Shown: positions 32,084 through 44,599, counted from the stretch's first letter. The stretch is DNA of 64,000 bases from Patiria pectinifera (GCA_029964075.1 CM057147.1:12359513-12423512), one strand, 5' to 3'. A program made the numbers and translations. Notes: generated by a model not told the origin, from the letters alone.

Positions 32084-35000
32084 TGACGTCATCAAGTGTC
32101 GGGTTAGGTCACATTAAAGATGCATTTTCCCCATAGGTTTTGTACACGTTTAAAAGCACTCCACTTTGGGCACTTTTGTCAATCTGATCGATTTCAGACT
32201 AGGTACTAGAACAAATTCGTTATCGTGACTTTATCAGGTGTCAGGTTACATTACATTAAAGATGCACTTTTCCCCATAGGTTTTGTACATGTTTTAAAAC
32301 ACTCCAGTTTGGCACCTTCGTAAATCCAATCGACTTTAGACTTGAAAGATACTTAGAACACCACCCACAAATGGTCCTTTAAAAATTCGTGATCATAACA
32401 TTATCAGGTGTCAGGTTACGTCACATTAAAGATGTATTTTTCCCATAGGCTTTGTACACGTTTTAAAGAACACTAATTTGGTACCTTTGTATATCTGATC
32501 GATGTTAGACTTGGTACACACTTAGACTACCACCCACAGATGGTCGTAGAGGAATTTTGTGATCGTGACCTCATGAGGTGTCAGGTTACGTCACATTAAA
32601 GAGGCATTTTCCCCATTGGTTTTGTGCACATTTTCTTCAAACCATACATTTTTGCACTTCTATATGCCTGATTGGCCTTACATTTGTCAGACCAGCAGCC
32701 GAAAATGGTCCCCAATGAATTCGTAACGATGACGTCATCATGTGTCACGTAACGTAATATTCGATTTTAATGTGTTTTTTTTTCAAATCCCCATAACTCC
32801 GGAAACTTGCACAAGTCCAATTGGGTTAAAACTTGGTATGCATATTTACAGGGATGTGTTATAGATGGAAATTGAAGTGAGGTCATCATCAAATGTCAAG
32901 TGATGTTCCTTATTTAAAGGGGCATTTTGTTGTTTTATAGGTCTATATTGACAGAACAATAATGTTCGATTTGGTTGTAACCTCACAAGTCTTGTTTAAA
33001 AAAAAAACATCTGTAGTGACGTCATTAAATGTTTATCTCGTGCACAGAGTATTTTAAATATCCGAAACAGCTTGGTTTGTCCAGAAACACAATTTCTAGT
33101 TAGCTGTTTCGGTGTACACACCGACACAGCTCTTGTTTTCGTTAAAATGTTTTATTAGCTGTTTCGGTGTACACAAAAACAGCTCTTGTTTTCGTAAAGA
33201 TTTGTTTTTAGCTGTTTCGGTGTACACACTGAAACAGCTCTTGTTTTCAGTAAGATTTTCTTTCTTCTCCTTTTTCATACTTTTTCTCCATAGGTTTAAC
33301 ACACGTTTCTTCTGGCAGTCCACTTTGCCACTTTTATAAATCCGATTGATTTGAGACTTGGTACATACTTAGACCACCACCCACAGATGGTCCTAAAAGA
33401 AATTTGTGATCGTGACGTCATCAGGTGTCAGGTTACGTCACATTAAAGATGTATTTTTCCCCATATGTTTTGTACACGTTTTAAAACACTCCAGTTTGGC
33501 ATCTTCGTAAATTTGATCGACTTTAAACTTAATTCATACTTGGACCACCACCCACAGATGGTCCTAGACGAAATTCGTGTTTGTGACGTCATCAAGAGTC
33601 AGGTTACGTCACATTAAAGATGCATTTTGCCCCAAAGGGTTTGTGCATGTTTTAAAACGCTCCATTTCGGCACTTTTATAAATCCGATCAACGTTACACT
33701 TGGTACACACTTAGACCATCACCCATAGATGGTCGAATAAGAAATTCGTAATCGTGACGTCATCAGATGTCACGTTACTTTACATTAAAGATGCACATTT
33801 TCCCCATCGGTTTTGTCCACGTTTTAAAACGCTCCACTTTGGCACTTTCGTAAATTTGATCGACTTTATACTTGGTACACACTTAGACCACTACCCATAA
33901 ATGGTCCTAGGAGAAATTTGTCATCGTGGCATCATGAGGTGTCAGGTTACATCACACTAAAGATGCATTGTTTCCCTATTGGTTTTGTACACGTTTTTCT
34001 TCAAACTGAACTTCGGAAGTACAAGTCTGGTTGGGTTAAAACTTGGTATGCATATTCACATGGATGTGTTATAGATGGAAATTGAAGTGAAGACATCATC
34101 AAATGTCATGTGAAGTCCCTTAAAGGGGCATTCTATTCTTTTATAGGTCTATATATCTACAGAAAATGTTCGATTTGGTTGTAACTTGACATGTACATAT
34201 TATAATGGGCTGTTATAGATGACATTTATAGTGACGTCACTGATTGTTCATCCCGTGCTCAGAGTATTTCAAATATCCGAAACAGCTTGTGTTTGTCCAC
34301 AAACACATTTCTAGTTTTTCTTTCTTCTTTTTCTTTTGTTCCACTCAAATGCGATTGACTTTGTGCACGTTTTTTTCTGACCTCCACTTTTGGCATTAAA
34401 CTTTGTCGTACATTAATCAAAGTTTGCTTAAGCATAGTCCCTATAGCAAAGATGTGTCGATTTTCAAAGGGCATTTTCGACTCTTTGCCAGTAATTCATT
34501 TACACCACTCTTTGTCCAAGAAAAGACCCTAATTCAAACAACATTGTGGAACGATAACGTCATGATGACGTCATCCGGTGTTTATTTATAGGCAATTAAA
34601 TTGTGACACTTTAAATATTTAAAAATGCATAAGAAATCAAGTGTACGCGTCCGCAGCATTCTGTTGCCGGCAAGTGATAGAGTAGGTTTAGGTCTTTATT
34701 TCATACAGTGTGCGTACAATCACGTGACCCTTGCTTCCGGTCGAAAAAGGCCAAAACCGGAAGTGGCTTATTATTTAAAAGTGTTAATAGATATGTACTT
34801 GCTTTTAACGGTGTTAGTCTCTTGGCTAAAAGTATTCTTCAAATCATTTACCAATGACGTCATGCAATCTTCGAGCGCCCTCTAGCAACAGGTTGAACAT
34901 TTGCAAAAATGTATTTTGAATAGATGTTTATGGCGAAAATTGTCGGAATCGCCTAAATATTAGTGTATATGATGAACTTGGCCCACTTAAGACGTGTGCG

Positions 35001-36449
35001 AATTTTAAGGCGAATGACGTCATCAGACCGGAAGTTATAATAAAAAGACCCTTTTTCAATTGAAAATTCCTGAAAAATCAACCATGGCAGTTTTTATGTT
35101 AGTTTTTACTGTAATTGTCGATTTAAGGGTAGGTCTAAAACATTTGAAAGCTTCGAGGCAATAAGCGAACTTGGACATGCCCTGCGCACGCTTAAAACTT
35201 CAGGTTGACAATACCTCTGCTCTAAACATGCACAGAACGTCTATATGTACATACACGTACGTTACGCGTATATATCGTATGTCAGTCAGCCTGCAGAGCA
35301 CGTGTTGCAGAGGTCAAATGCTGTCCACATCACAGTGACCGTTTTAGCCGATTTTCAGCTAACTCTGACAGATTTTATGTTCATGCATGGGCATAGTCAG
35401 GGACGTACGATAAAAAATCATAATGCCGAAAAGCCCTATGTTACATATTTAAAGGTGCAGTTTTTCTGTAGTGGGATTTTCCACAAGTCTTTTCCTAAAC
35501 AACACTGATATCTTACTGAGTAGTTCTGAACTTCAGCCGAGAATTACTATAAGAAGGAAAGAGAAATCGTATTTTTTTTTCGCGCTGTCATTCGATTCAA
35601 CATATTCCTAAGAATCAGAATATCAAGTAATATTTGATAGGAATGTTTCAGTTCAAAGGCAAATTACGAATTTAAAGGTGCAATTTTTCTGCAGTGGGAT
35701 TTTTTTTAGCCCGTTAACTTTGTACACGTGTTAGCACATTGACTTTGTTCACGTTTCCCAGCCACCATTTCAATAACGTGGCGATCTGGAATCGTCATCA
35801 GTGTTACAGCCAAGGAAGACCCTCATACAAAAATAATGCCAAGACTATGACGTAATGATGTCGTCATCACCTAATTTTTTTTATTGATTTTTGAAAATTT
35901 ACGTGCATATTATGAAGTCCTATATCTACAGAACTGTAAGTCTGATTGGGTTGAAACTTGGTATGTGGCCAATGCGGGATGTGCTATAGGTAAACAAAAA
36001 TTAGGTGACGCCATGATGACGTCATGCGGAGATTTTATATGAATTTTTAAAGTTTTTGACCTTTTAGCCATATCTCATGAACGTAACATGCAACATTCAA
36101 AATTCTTTGTGTATTTGGTCTGTTAGGTAAAAGGTATTTGCAGACAATTTCAAAAATAATATCTGACATCATTATGACGTCATAAAAATTCGATTTTTCA
36201 AAATTCATATAAGTAAAGGTCCGACTGTCATAAAAGTTAGTGGATAGGTAAATAATGGTACTAGTACACAAAGTTTAAAGTGACGTCACGATGATGTCAT
36301 CGTTTGGTTTTTATAATTTTTAGATATTTATAAAATATTCTGCTTTCACAAATTGCACACTTGCTTTCATCGGATTGACATTAAACTTGGTTCAAACCAA
36401 AATCACAATGACAAAATGTGCATTGAGAAGGGTCTTAAGGATGACGTCA
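32084..36449. promoter_or_regulatory. Cluster of 14 perfect TGACGTCA (CRE-type) sites
   Basis: TGACGTCA, the full CREB/ATF binding palindrome, starts at 32084, 32730, 33017, 33413, 33584, 33755, 34232, 34566, 34855, 35015, 36017, 36175, 36281 and 36442. Some copies ride on the 170-bp repeat (TGACGTCATCAGGTGTCAG); those after 34.5 kb have different surroundings. Whether any is bound or used is unknown. Confidence 0.5.
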
Positions 36450-36953
36450 TTGCAGGGCAAGTGACATCATTTGATAAAATTATACTTAAGGAATTATTCT
36501 AAGCGTTTTCAACAACCTTTCACTGCATGAAGCACTCAGAAAAATGACTGCAAAAGGACAAACGAAACAAATATAAATGCGAAAAAGCCCTGTGTTTTGT
36601 TTGCAAACAGACATACAGCTCTAGTTTTCTTTGGTTTTTCTTTTTCTTTTTCAAAGTGGATGATTTGTCCTTGTCAAACGTTATTTATCAAGGCCTTACT
36701 TTCCTTTATGCGATATATTCAATCAAAGCATAACAATAGATCATATTAGAGACATTATTGTTTGACAGTTCATTTCCAGTATATTTTAGACATATTTAGG
36801 GTTTTGAAAATTTGTGAAAAAAAAGATTCAGCAATAACCACAAGAAATCACCTTAACATGATTGTTTGATTGTATATAATGAACTGAGGCTTGCAAGTGT
36901 CTGGTTTTGAAAGGACTCATCACATATTTGCAAGACAGAAACTTACACACTTA

Positions 36954-37075
36954 GGGAACGTCTCAAAAGTTGGAATGTTCCACCAGTAAATATCGCCTGT
37001 TCTAATTGAGAACATCAGTTGTTCCCATTGGGAACAGCCCGGGGAAGCCAGGGTGATCTCGCGTGGGAACGTTGG
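36954..37075 (+). mobile_element. Truncated copy of the GGGAACGTCT MITE
   Basis: Starts GGGAACGTCTCAAAAGTTGG after TTA and follows the 231-bp MITE for about 120 bp, then breaks off into unrelated sequence near GGTCTTTGAAAG. The right terminal repeat is missing. Confidence 0.6.
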
Positions 37076-37204
37076 TCTTTGAAAGTCTGTCGTGCGAATG
37101 TCTGGTTTTGACAGGACGCATCACATACTTGGATAGGAGAATTGCACACCCTTAAGTCATCGTGGATGCATTTTTGTAAATAGTTCGTTCATTTGTCTTC
37201 ACAG

Positions 37205-37456
37205 CCTCACCATCACTTGTCCTGCCAAGTGTAAGTGATCAAAACACTGATGAAGGTAAGTCAACTGCTACAGTCACCTGGGCTGAAGTTACTGCAACCA
37301 GCTCTGATGGTCAACCCATTACATGTACAGACTCTTCAGATAACGAAGTCAGTCTAACAGGAGGCATGTTTGGCGTCGGATGTCATACAATCACCTGCAG
37401 TGTCACTAACTTCGCTGGTTGCACTGTTTCAGAAAGCTTCACATTCAAGGTCTCAG
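37205..37456 (+). CDS. Mucin gene exon 4: HYR domain 1 (A type)
   Basis: Acceptor TGTCTTCACAG, donor GTATGT at 37457, phase 1-1, 84 codons. It reads SPSLVLPSVSDQNTDEGKST, then TVTW, DGQPITC, GGMFGVGCHTITCSVTN and SFTFKVSG. This is a hyalin-repeat (HYR) fold of the A subtype, which lacks the usual CPxxI start. It has no early ATG, so start-based ORF calling misses it. This is the first of twelve. Confidence 0.85.
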
Positions 37457-38693
37457 GTATGTAAGTGGGAAATGTTAAAGTTAGTCACTTGAGTGATCCC
37501 ATTTGCTATTTCTCGTGTCTGTAGCATTTCTAATGTTGCTAGTGTCGTGACTTTGGGCATGATTCATAGCTCAATGATCTAGACATATTGTTGTGTCGGT
37601 GCAAAAACATCGTAACTGCCAACTTTGTCAAAATTCAGCTGGTTTGTAACTGTATCAAGATTTACCAAAATATCATTAAAGGAGAGTTTCATTGAAAAAA
37701 ATATTGTTTCATTATGACGTAAAGTTGATTAAAGTCATAAGGTCGTATCTCAATTACCAGCAAATGCATGAAAGCAGAACATTGTATCTCAGCGCGTTTA
37801 TATGCAAAATGCCATACGTTCGTGTTTGTGCATTCAAAGTCATCGAAATTCATGTTCGTGTACTGATGTGACACCAGTTAAGTTTAATTTTGTATTTTCC
37901 TAAAACCAAATTAATACATTGAAAGAAATAACACAAAATTTGTTATTTTATAATAAAAAAATAATAAGTTTGTAGAAAAGATGAGAATCAAAAATGAAGT
38001 TTATGGGAAATAATAGACATGTTAGACTAAAGACTATTCCTGCACTAAATATGATGCTACTGGGAATTACATGTATTAACAAACTTCTCGAATTGGACGA
38101 GCTAAACACAAGCGCACTGTTCAATTCTTAGATATTTTTGTTTGAAATTATAGTTAAGATATTTCGTGACTTAAGCCGATTGGAGGTTAAAGTGCTAAAG
38201 TAATGGGGCTATAGTGTGTGCTCATGCCAAAACGTCGTATCTCGACCAGTTATAAGTGACGTTTTGACAAAATTTTACTTAGCGCCGCCATCTCAAGCAA
38301 ACATGTTGTATGTTGATCTCATTCATTTAAAAGATCTCTAATCCAAAATCACATGGGACAACAAAGTATCCAACATGCTGAACAAACTGTCTTGATGAGG
38401 TTACTTTACATTTTAATGAACCGCAAACATTTAACGTGCCATCGCAAACTTATTGATGCATTTTTCTCCAAACGACTAAAAACTGAGTTACAACGTTTGT
38501 ACTTACACTTATTGAGTGAACGTCGCAACAGTTTTTTTTTTTTTCTGGAGGGGGCAAAGCACATCCCCCTCCCCAGAATCCATGTACTTTTCGAGCATGT
38601 TCTCAACTTATCATTTCTCGAGGTTGGGCAGGGACAATAAATAAACAGCAATATGACTTCACTCCTCCTTTTCTTTCTTTTCTTTTCCTTTGT

Positions 38694-38738
38694 GTTTGTT
38701 TGTTTGTTTGTTTGTTTGTTTGTTTGTTTGTTTGTTTG
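38694..38738. repeat. (TTTG)n microsatellite
   Basis: About eleven uninterrupted TTTG units in the intron between HYR 1 and HYR 2. Shorter versions sit at the equivalent places near 41310 and 46065, showing that the introns were duplicated together with the exons. Confidence 0.9.
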
Positions 38739-38892
38739 GGTTTTTTTTTTGGTTTCTTTTTCAGGGGAAGGGGGATAATTTCTGATTAGAACTGCAGCAA
38801 ATTGCAGGTACTCATGGCATGTAAAAAACTGCTTACACAAATAGATCTTTCTATATGTATGAGATATGTATTCCTTTACTGTTTTGTTTTAG

Positions 38893-39141
38893 ATAATGAA
38901 GACCCAGTAGTTACCTGTCCAGATAACATTGAGCGATGCACTATGACAGATGATGTTGTAGTTAATTGGCCCACACAACCATCGGCAATGGATAATGTGG
39001 ATGGTTCCATCAGTGTTAATGACATCACCTGTGACGCGACATCAGGTGGAGTGTATTCAATCGGAGTGACAACTGTGACATGCACGGCACAGGACTCTTC
39101 AATGAACCAAGGAATGTGTACATTCACTATCACAGTCATTG
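38893..39141 (+). CDS. Mucin gene exon 5: HYR domain 2 (B type)
   Basis: Acceptor TGTTTTGTTTTAG, donor GTACGT, phase 1-1, 83 codons. B subtype: DNEDPVVTCPDNIERCTMTD, VVVNWPTQPSAMDNVDGSIS, SIGVTTVTCTAQDSSMNQGM and CTFTITVIG. It carries the complete HYR signature with the D-x-P-V-x-C-P start and the T-A-x-D-x-x-x-N end. Confidence 0.9.
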
Positions 39142-39512
39142 GTACGTCAGTTTGAAATCACTTCCAAATCGTTTTAATCAGTTATTTTCTGTTTTAACAT
39201 GAAGCACAAGTTGATGATTTGTGTCTAATGTTATTAATCAAGTCAAATGTGATTAATTATGCGGTGTATTCCATCAAAAACATTTTTTTGTACTGTCATA
39301 TGAGAGGCATAAATTATTGTTTGAAAGTTTCCAGTATATTTTAAAGACATGTAGAGTCTCGTAAATTTGTTTAAAAGAAAATCAGCAAAAGGTCACAGGA
39401 AATCACGCTAACATGATTTTCTGGTTGTGTGTGTATTACGAACTGAGGCCATAAAGCGTCTGGATTTGAAAGGACTCATCACGTACTTGCAAAACAGAAA
39501 CATACACACTTA

Positions 39513-39743
39513 GGGAACGTCTTAAAAGTTGGAATGTTCCACCAGTACATATCGCCCGTTCTAATCGGGAACATACGTTGTCTCAACTGGGAACAGCCTG
39601 GGAAAGCCAGGGTGATCTCGTGTGGGAATGTTGGTCTATGCGCGTGCACGCTCATTCAGGAGCGGGCCTGTTTGGAACACACAGTGTCTATAAAAGGAAC
39701 GTTCAATAGGGAACGGGAACATTCCCACTCTTGAGACGCTTCC
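39513..39743 (+). mobile_element. Mariner-like MITE, 231 bp
   Basis: Inverted ends GGGAACGTCTTAAAAGTTGG-AATGTTCC and, in reverse complement, GGAAGCGTCTCAAGAGTGGG-AATGTTCC, flanked by TA (39511-39512, 39744-39745). Duplicated as part of the 4.76-kb unit; the second copy is at 44278-44508. Confidence 0.75.
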
Positions 39744-39835
39744 TAAAGTCATTGCGGGTGGCCAATTCAAGGTTTACTACTTTTTGCTGATGCTCCAATA
39801 TATCTTTTAATATAATGGTTCTTTTTGTTCAACAG

Positions 39836-40090
39836 CATCAGAATCAGCGCCACCATCACTGACTGTGCCAAGTGTAAGTGATCAAAACACTGATGAAGGC
39901 AAATCAACTGCTTCAGTGAGCTGGCCAACAATCACTGCTATCAACTCTGACGGTCTACCCATCACATGTTTACCAGGTGACGTCCTTCTAACAGGAGGCA
40001 TGTTTGGCGTCGGATGTCATACTATCACCTGCAGTGTCACTAACTTGGCTGGTTGCACTGTTTCAGAAAGCTTCACATTCAAGGTCTCAG
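39836..40090 (+). CDS. Mucin gene exon 6: HYR domain 3 (A type)
   Basis: Acceptor TTGTTCAACAG, donor GTATGT, phase 1-1, 85 codons. It reads SESAPPSLTVPSVSDQNTDE, ASVSWPTITAINSDGLPITC, LPGDVLLTGGMFGVGCHTIT and ends ESFTFKVSG. It belongs with exon 4 by sequence and by the flanking introns. Its duplicate is exon 10. Confidence 0.88.
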
Positions 40091-41498
40091 GTATGTAAGT
40101 GGGAAATGTTAAAGTTAGTCACTTGAGTGATCCCATTTGCTATTTCTCGTGTCTGTAGCATTGCTAGTGTCGTGACTTTGGGCATGATCCATAGCTACAT
40201 GATCGTGCAAAAACTTCGTAACTGCCAAATTTGTCAAAATTCAGCTTTTTGGTAATTGTATCAAAATTTACCAAAAGATTATTACAGGAGAGTTTCATTA
40301 AAAAGTATTGTTACATTATGACGTAATGGTTAAAATCATAAGGTCGTATCTCAATTACCAGTAAATGAATGAAAGCGGAACATTGTATCTCAGCGCGTTT
40401 ATATACGTTTGTGTTTGTGCATTGAAACGTCGTACCTCAAAAGTCATCAAAATACATGTTCGTGTGCTGATGTGACACCAGTTAAGTTTACTTTTGAATT
40501 TCCTTAAAACCAAATTAATACATTTAAAAAACAACATAAACAAGTGTTATTTTATAATAAAAAATGATAAGTTTGTAGAAAAGATAAGAATCAGAAATGA
40601 AGTAAATCGAAAATAATAGAAATATTAGACTAAAGACTATTCCTGCACTAAACAAGATGCTACTGGGAATTACATGTATTAACAAACTTCTCGAATTGAA
40701 CTAAGTTGAACACATGCACACTGTTCAATTCTTTGATATTTTTTTGGAATTATAATAAAGATATTTCGTGACTTTAGCCAATTGAAGTTGAAAGTGCTAA
40801 AGTAATGGGGCCTTAGTGTGGGCTCATTCCGAAACGTCGTATCTCGACCAGTTATGACGTTTTGACAAAATTTTACGTAGCGCCATCTCAAGCAAACATG
40901 TTGTATGTTGATCTCATTCATTTAAAAGATCTCTCATCCAAAATCACATGGGACAACAAAGTATCCAACATGCTGAACATGTTTCTGACTAAATTGTTTT
41001 GATGAGGTTACTTTACCTTTTAATGAACCGCAAACATTAAACGTGCCATCGCAAACCTATTAATCCATTTTTCTCAAAACGACTAAAAACTGAGTTACGA
41101 CGTTTGCACTTACACTTATTGAGTGGGCGTCGCAACAGTTGTTTTTTTTTTTCTGGAGGGGGCAAAGCACATCCCCCTCCACGGAATCCATGTACTTTTC
41201 GAGGCTGTTCTCAAATTATCATTTCTCGAGGTTGGGCAGGGACTCCATTAACTGAACAGCAATATGACTTCGCTCCTCCTTTTCTTTCTTTTCTTTTCCT
41301 TTGTTTTTGTTTGTTTGTTTGTTGGGGCGTTGGGGGTGTTTGTGTGTTTGTTTTTTGGTTGCTTTTTCAGAGGAAGGGGGATAATTTCTGATAAGAACTG
41401 CAGCAAATTGTAGGTACTCATGGCATGTGAAAAACTGCTTACACGAATAGATCTTTCTATATGTATGAGATATGTATTCCTTTACTGTTTTGTTTTAG

Positions 41499-41747
41499 AT
41501 AATGAAGATCCAGTAGTTACCTGTCCAGACGACATTGAGGAATGCACTATGACAAATGATGTTGTAGTTAATTGGCCCACACAACCATCGGCAATGGATA
41601 ATGTGGATGGTTCCATCAGTGTTAATGACATCACCTGTGACGCAACATCAGGTGAAGTGTATGCAATCGGAGAAATACATGTGACATGCATGGCACAGGA
41701 CTCAGCAATGAACCAAGGAATGTGTTTATTCACTATCACAGTCATTG
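41499..41747 (+). CDS. Mucin gene exon 7: HYR domain 4 (B type)
   Basis: Acceptor TGTTTTAG, donor GTACGT, phase 1-1, 83 codons. DNEDPVVTCPDDIEECTMTN, then NWPTQPSAMDNVDGSISVND, EIHVTCMAQDSAMNQGMC and LFTITVIG. It differs from exon 5 mainly in the middle strand (EVYAIGEIHVTCMA). Its duplicate, exon 11, encodes the same peptide. Confidence 0.9.
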
Positions 41748-42351
41748 GTACGTCAGTTTGAAATCACTTCCAAATTGTTTTAATCAGTTATTTTCTGTTT
41801 TAACATGAAGCACAAGTTGATGATTTGTGTCTAATGTTATTAATCAAGTCCCTACAAAAACACGCTCTTCTCGCAGTTGTGAGTAATGTAAAAATATACA
41901 GCTTCCCTTCTTCGAACACTGAAAGTTAATTTGAGAAAATAGACGTTCCTTTGCTAATAAAATTATTTCCATTTCAATTTGTGATATATCACAATAATGT
42001 AATAACAGGAATATGGTCTGTTCATATTAAATTTTCTTCTTGGATTTGTGCACATATTCGACTAAATAGTTTAAAGGAAAAGAAATTAAAAGATAATGAA
42101 ATCATCTCAGACTTTTTTAGTATATTTTAGAGATAATTGAGGATCACACAAGTAAAAAAAAAAATCAATAACAGGCTAAAAAAAAAATCAAAACTTGCTT
42201 TATCTATTGACTGTTTATCCATTTCAACTTCTGCCCAGAGAATGTCTGGTTTTGACAGGACGCATCACATACTTGCACGGGAGAATTGTACACCCATAAG
42301 TCATCGACGATGAATGAGTATTCGTAATGGTTCGTTTATTTGTCTCCACAG

Positions 42352-42603
42352 CCTCACCATCACTGACTGTGCCAAGTGTAAGTGATCAAGTCACCGATGG
42401 TGGTCAGTCAACTGCTTCAGTGAGCTGGCCAACAATCACTGCTATCAACTCTGACGGTCAACCCATCACATGTATAGACTCTTTAGAAGGTGAAGTCAGT
42501 CTTACAGGAGGCATGTTTGGCGTCGGATATCATGCAATCACCTGCTGTGTCACTAACTTGGGTGGTTGCACTGGTTCAGAAAGCTTCACATTCACTGTAA
42601 GAG
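42352..42603 (+). CDS. Mucin gene exon 8: HYR domain 5 (A type)
   Basis: Acceptor TTGTCTCCACAG, donor GTAAGA, phase 1-1, 84 codons. SPSLTVPSVSDQVTDGGQST, GQPITCIDSLEGEVSLTGGM, FGVGYHAITCCVTNLGGCTG and FTFTVRG. It forms a second A subfamily with exons 12 and 14. Confidence 0.88.
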
Positions 42604-43195
42604 GTAAGAACATGTTTCAAGTATATAGACAATAAATGCCACAGATACTTGGCAACAAACCTTTTAGCTATAAATAGGAAATAAATTGGCTGGTTTTAAA
42701 CTAATATGTTGAAAACCGGTTAGGATCCGGACACTGGTGCTAAACGTGAACCGTCACCTTTGGTTCTGGTTCAGTTTGGATTTGGTACGGCAAATTGTAT
42801 CCGAAAATTGGGTCGGTTTCAGTAGCAAATTAGAATTTCAAAACGAGATGCTGTGTGAGTGATCACCCAATCTTGTGCCAGAATAAACCAAGCCACACCA
42901 CAATGCTGTTGCACACCTCATTCCATCAGGTCACGATGTTAATGTAAAAGAATCATCAGCTCAAAAATAGTTGGCTGGCAAAAACAGATAGATTACCAGC
43001 CAAAATTCAGTGTGATGCACAGTGTCATGGTTTCCAGTTAATTGTTGCTTGCTTACCATAAAATTAAGTTAGCTCAGCAATAATTTCTGCTAAAAAAAAT
43101 CTTCACTGAATCTTTCAGTAAACGTTCAATGTTCAGAGTGAATGTTATTTTAATTTTGTTACAAGAGAGTTGTATTTTTTCCTGTTTTGATTTAG

Positions 43196-43447
43196 ATAAT
43201 GAAGATCCAGTAGTTACCTGTCCAGAAAACATTGAGCAGCGATGCACAGTGACAGATGATGTTGTAGTTAATTGGCCCACACAACCATCGGCAATGGATA
43301 ATGTGGATGGTTCCATCAGTGTTAATGACATCACCTGTGACGCAACATCAGGTGGAGTGTATTCAATCGGAGTGACATCTGTGACATGCACGGCACGGGA
43401 CTCAGCAATGAACCAAGGAATGTGTACATTCACTATCACAGTCATTG
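43196..43447 (+). CDS. Mucin gene exon 9: HYR domain 6 (B type)
   Basis: Acceptor TGTTTTGATTTAG, donor GTACGT, phase 1-1, 84 codons. Like exon 5 but with one extra residue in ENIEQRCTVTDD and with TSVTCTARDSAMNQGMC. Its duplicate is exon 13. Confidence 0.9.
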
Positions 43448-44277
43448 GTACGTCAGTCTGAAATCACTTCCAAATCGTTTTAATCAGTTATTTTCTGTTT
43501 TAACATGAAGCACCAGTTGATGATTTGTGTGTAATGTTATTAATCAAGTCGCTACAAAAACACGCTCTTCTTGCAGTTGGGGTAGTGTAAAATATACTGC
43601 TTCCCTTTTACGAACAATGAAGGTTAATTTTAGACAATGGGTGTTCCTCCGCAAATAAAATTATGTCCAATTCAATTTGTGATATATCACGATAATGTAA
43701 TTACAGGAATATGGTCTGTTCATATTAAGTTTTCTTCTTGGATTTGTGCACATATACGAATAAATAGTTTTAAGGAAAAGAAATAAAAGATAATGAAATC
43801 ATCTCAGACTTGTTCAGTTTATTTTACAGATATTAAGGATCACACAACTTTATAAAAAAAAACACCAAATCTACAATAGGCTTAACAAAAATCAAAACTT
43901 GCCTTATTTATTCAGTTTGAAATCACTTCCAAATCGTTTTAATCAGTTATTTTCTGTTTTAACATGAAGCACAAGTTGATGATTTGTGTCTAATGTTATT
44001 AATCAAGTCAAATGTGATTAATTATGCGGTGTATTCCATCAAAAACATTTTTTTGTACTGTCATATGAGAGGCATAAATTATTGTTTGAAAGTTTCCAGT
44101 ATATTTTAAAGACATGTAGAGTCTCGTAAATTTGTTTAAAAGAAAATCAGCAAAAGGTCACAGGAAATCACGCTAACATGATTTTCTGGTTGTGTGTGTA
44201 TTACGAACTGAGGCCATAAAGCGTCTGGATTTGAAAGGACTCATCACGTACTTGCAAAACAGAAACATACACACTTA

Positions 44278-44508
44278 GGGAACGTCTTAAAAGTTGGAAT
44301 GTTCCACCAGTACATATCGCCCGTTCTAATCGGGAACATACGTTGTCTCAACTGGGAACAGCCTGGGAAAGCCAGGGTGATCTCGTGTGGGAATGTTGGT
44401 CTATGCGCGTGCACGCTCATTCAGGAGCGGGCCTGTTTGGAACACACAGTGTCTATAAAAGGAACGTTCAATAGGGAACAGGAACATTCCCACTCTTGAG
44501 ACGCTTCC
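44278..44508 (+). mobile_element. Mariner-like MITE, 231 bp (duplicated copy)
   Basis: Same as 39513-39743 apart from a single base in the right part (GGGAACGGG against GGGAACAGG). It is flanked by the same TA and the same outside sequence, so it was copied with the segment and is not an independent insertion. Confidence 0.75.
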
Positions 44509-44599
44509 TAAAGTCATTGCAGTGGCCAATTCAAGGTTTACTACTTTTTGCTGATGCTCCAATATATCTTTTAATATAATGGTTCTTTTTGTTCAACAG

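Larger units (their letters stand above)
30690..34320. repeat. Composite tandem repeat field, three units of about 1.2 kb
   Basis: Each unit starts with AGCTGTTTCGGTGTACAC hairpins or with the CTCCTTTTTCA stretch, and continues with subunits of about 170 bp that share GACTTGGTACATACTTAGAC, CCACCCACAGATGGTCCTA, GTGACGTCATCAGGTGTCAG and CCCCATAGGTTTTGTACACG. Each closes with ATCCGAAACAGCTTGTGTTT and CCACAAACACATTTCTAG (about 31920, 33095 and 34315). No coding capacity. The family is not recognised. Confidence 0.75.
30381..37204 (+). other. Repeat-dense intron before the HYR array
   Basis: 6.8 kb with no supported exon. It begins with simple AAAC/CAAA and C-run sequence (30470-30555), then the hairpin and long-unit repeat field listed separately (30690-36620), then an AT-rich end with a truncated MITE copy at 36954-37075. 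Confidence 0.6.
39148..43912. repeat. Recent tandem duplication, copy 1 (4765 bp)
   Basis: Nearly identical to 43913-48673, with identical coding text in three of its four HYR exons. The copy starts at CAGTTTGAAATCACTTCC in the intron just after HYR 2 and ends at GCCTTATTTATT. At the junction CAGTTTG abuts GCCTTATTTATT directly, while the end of copy 2 runs on into GGCTGTTTATCC. Both breakpoints are intronic. Confidence 0.92.

Noticed and set aside
34625-34885. 86-codon plus frame in the repeat field
   Set aside because: Lies in noncoding repeat sequence with TGACGTCA motifs and has no family resemblance.
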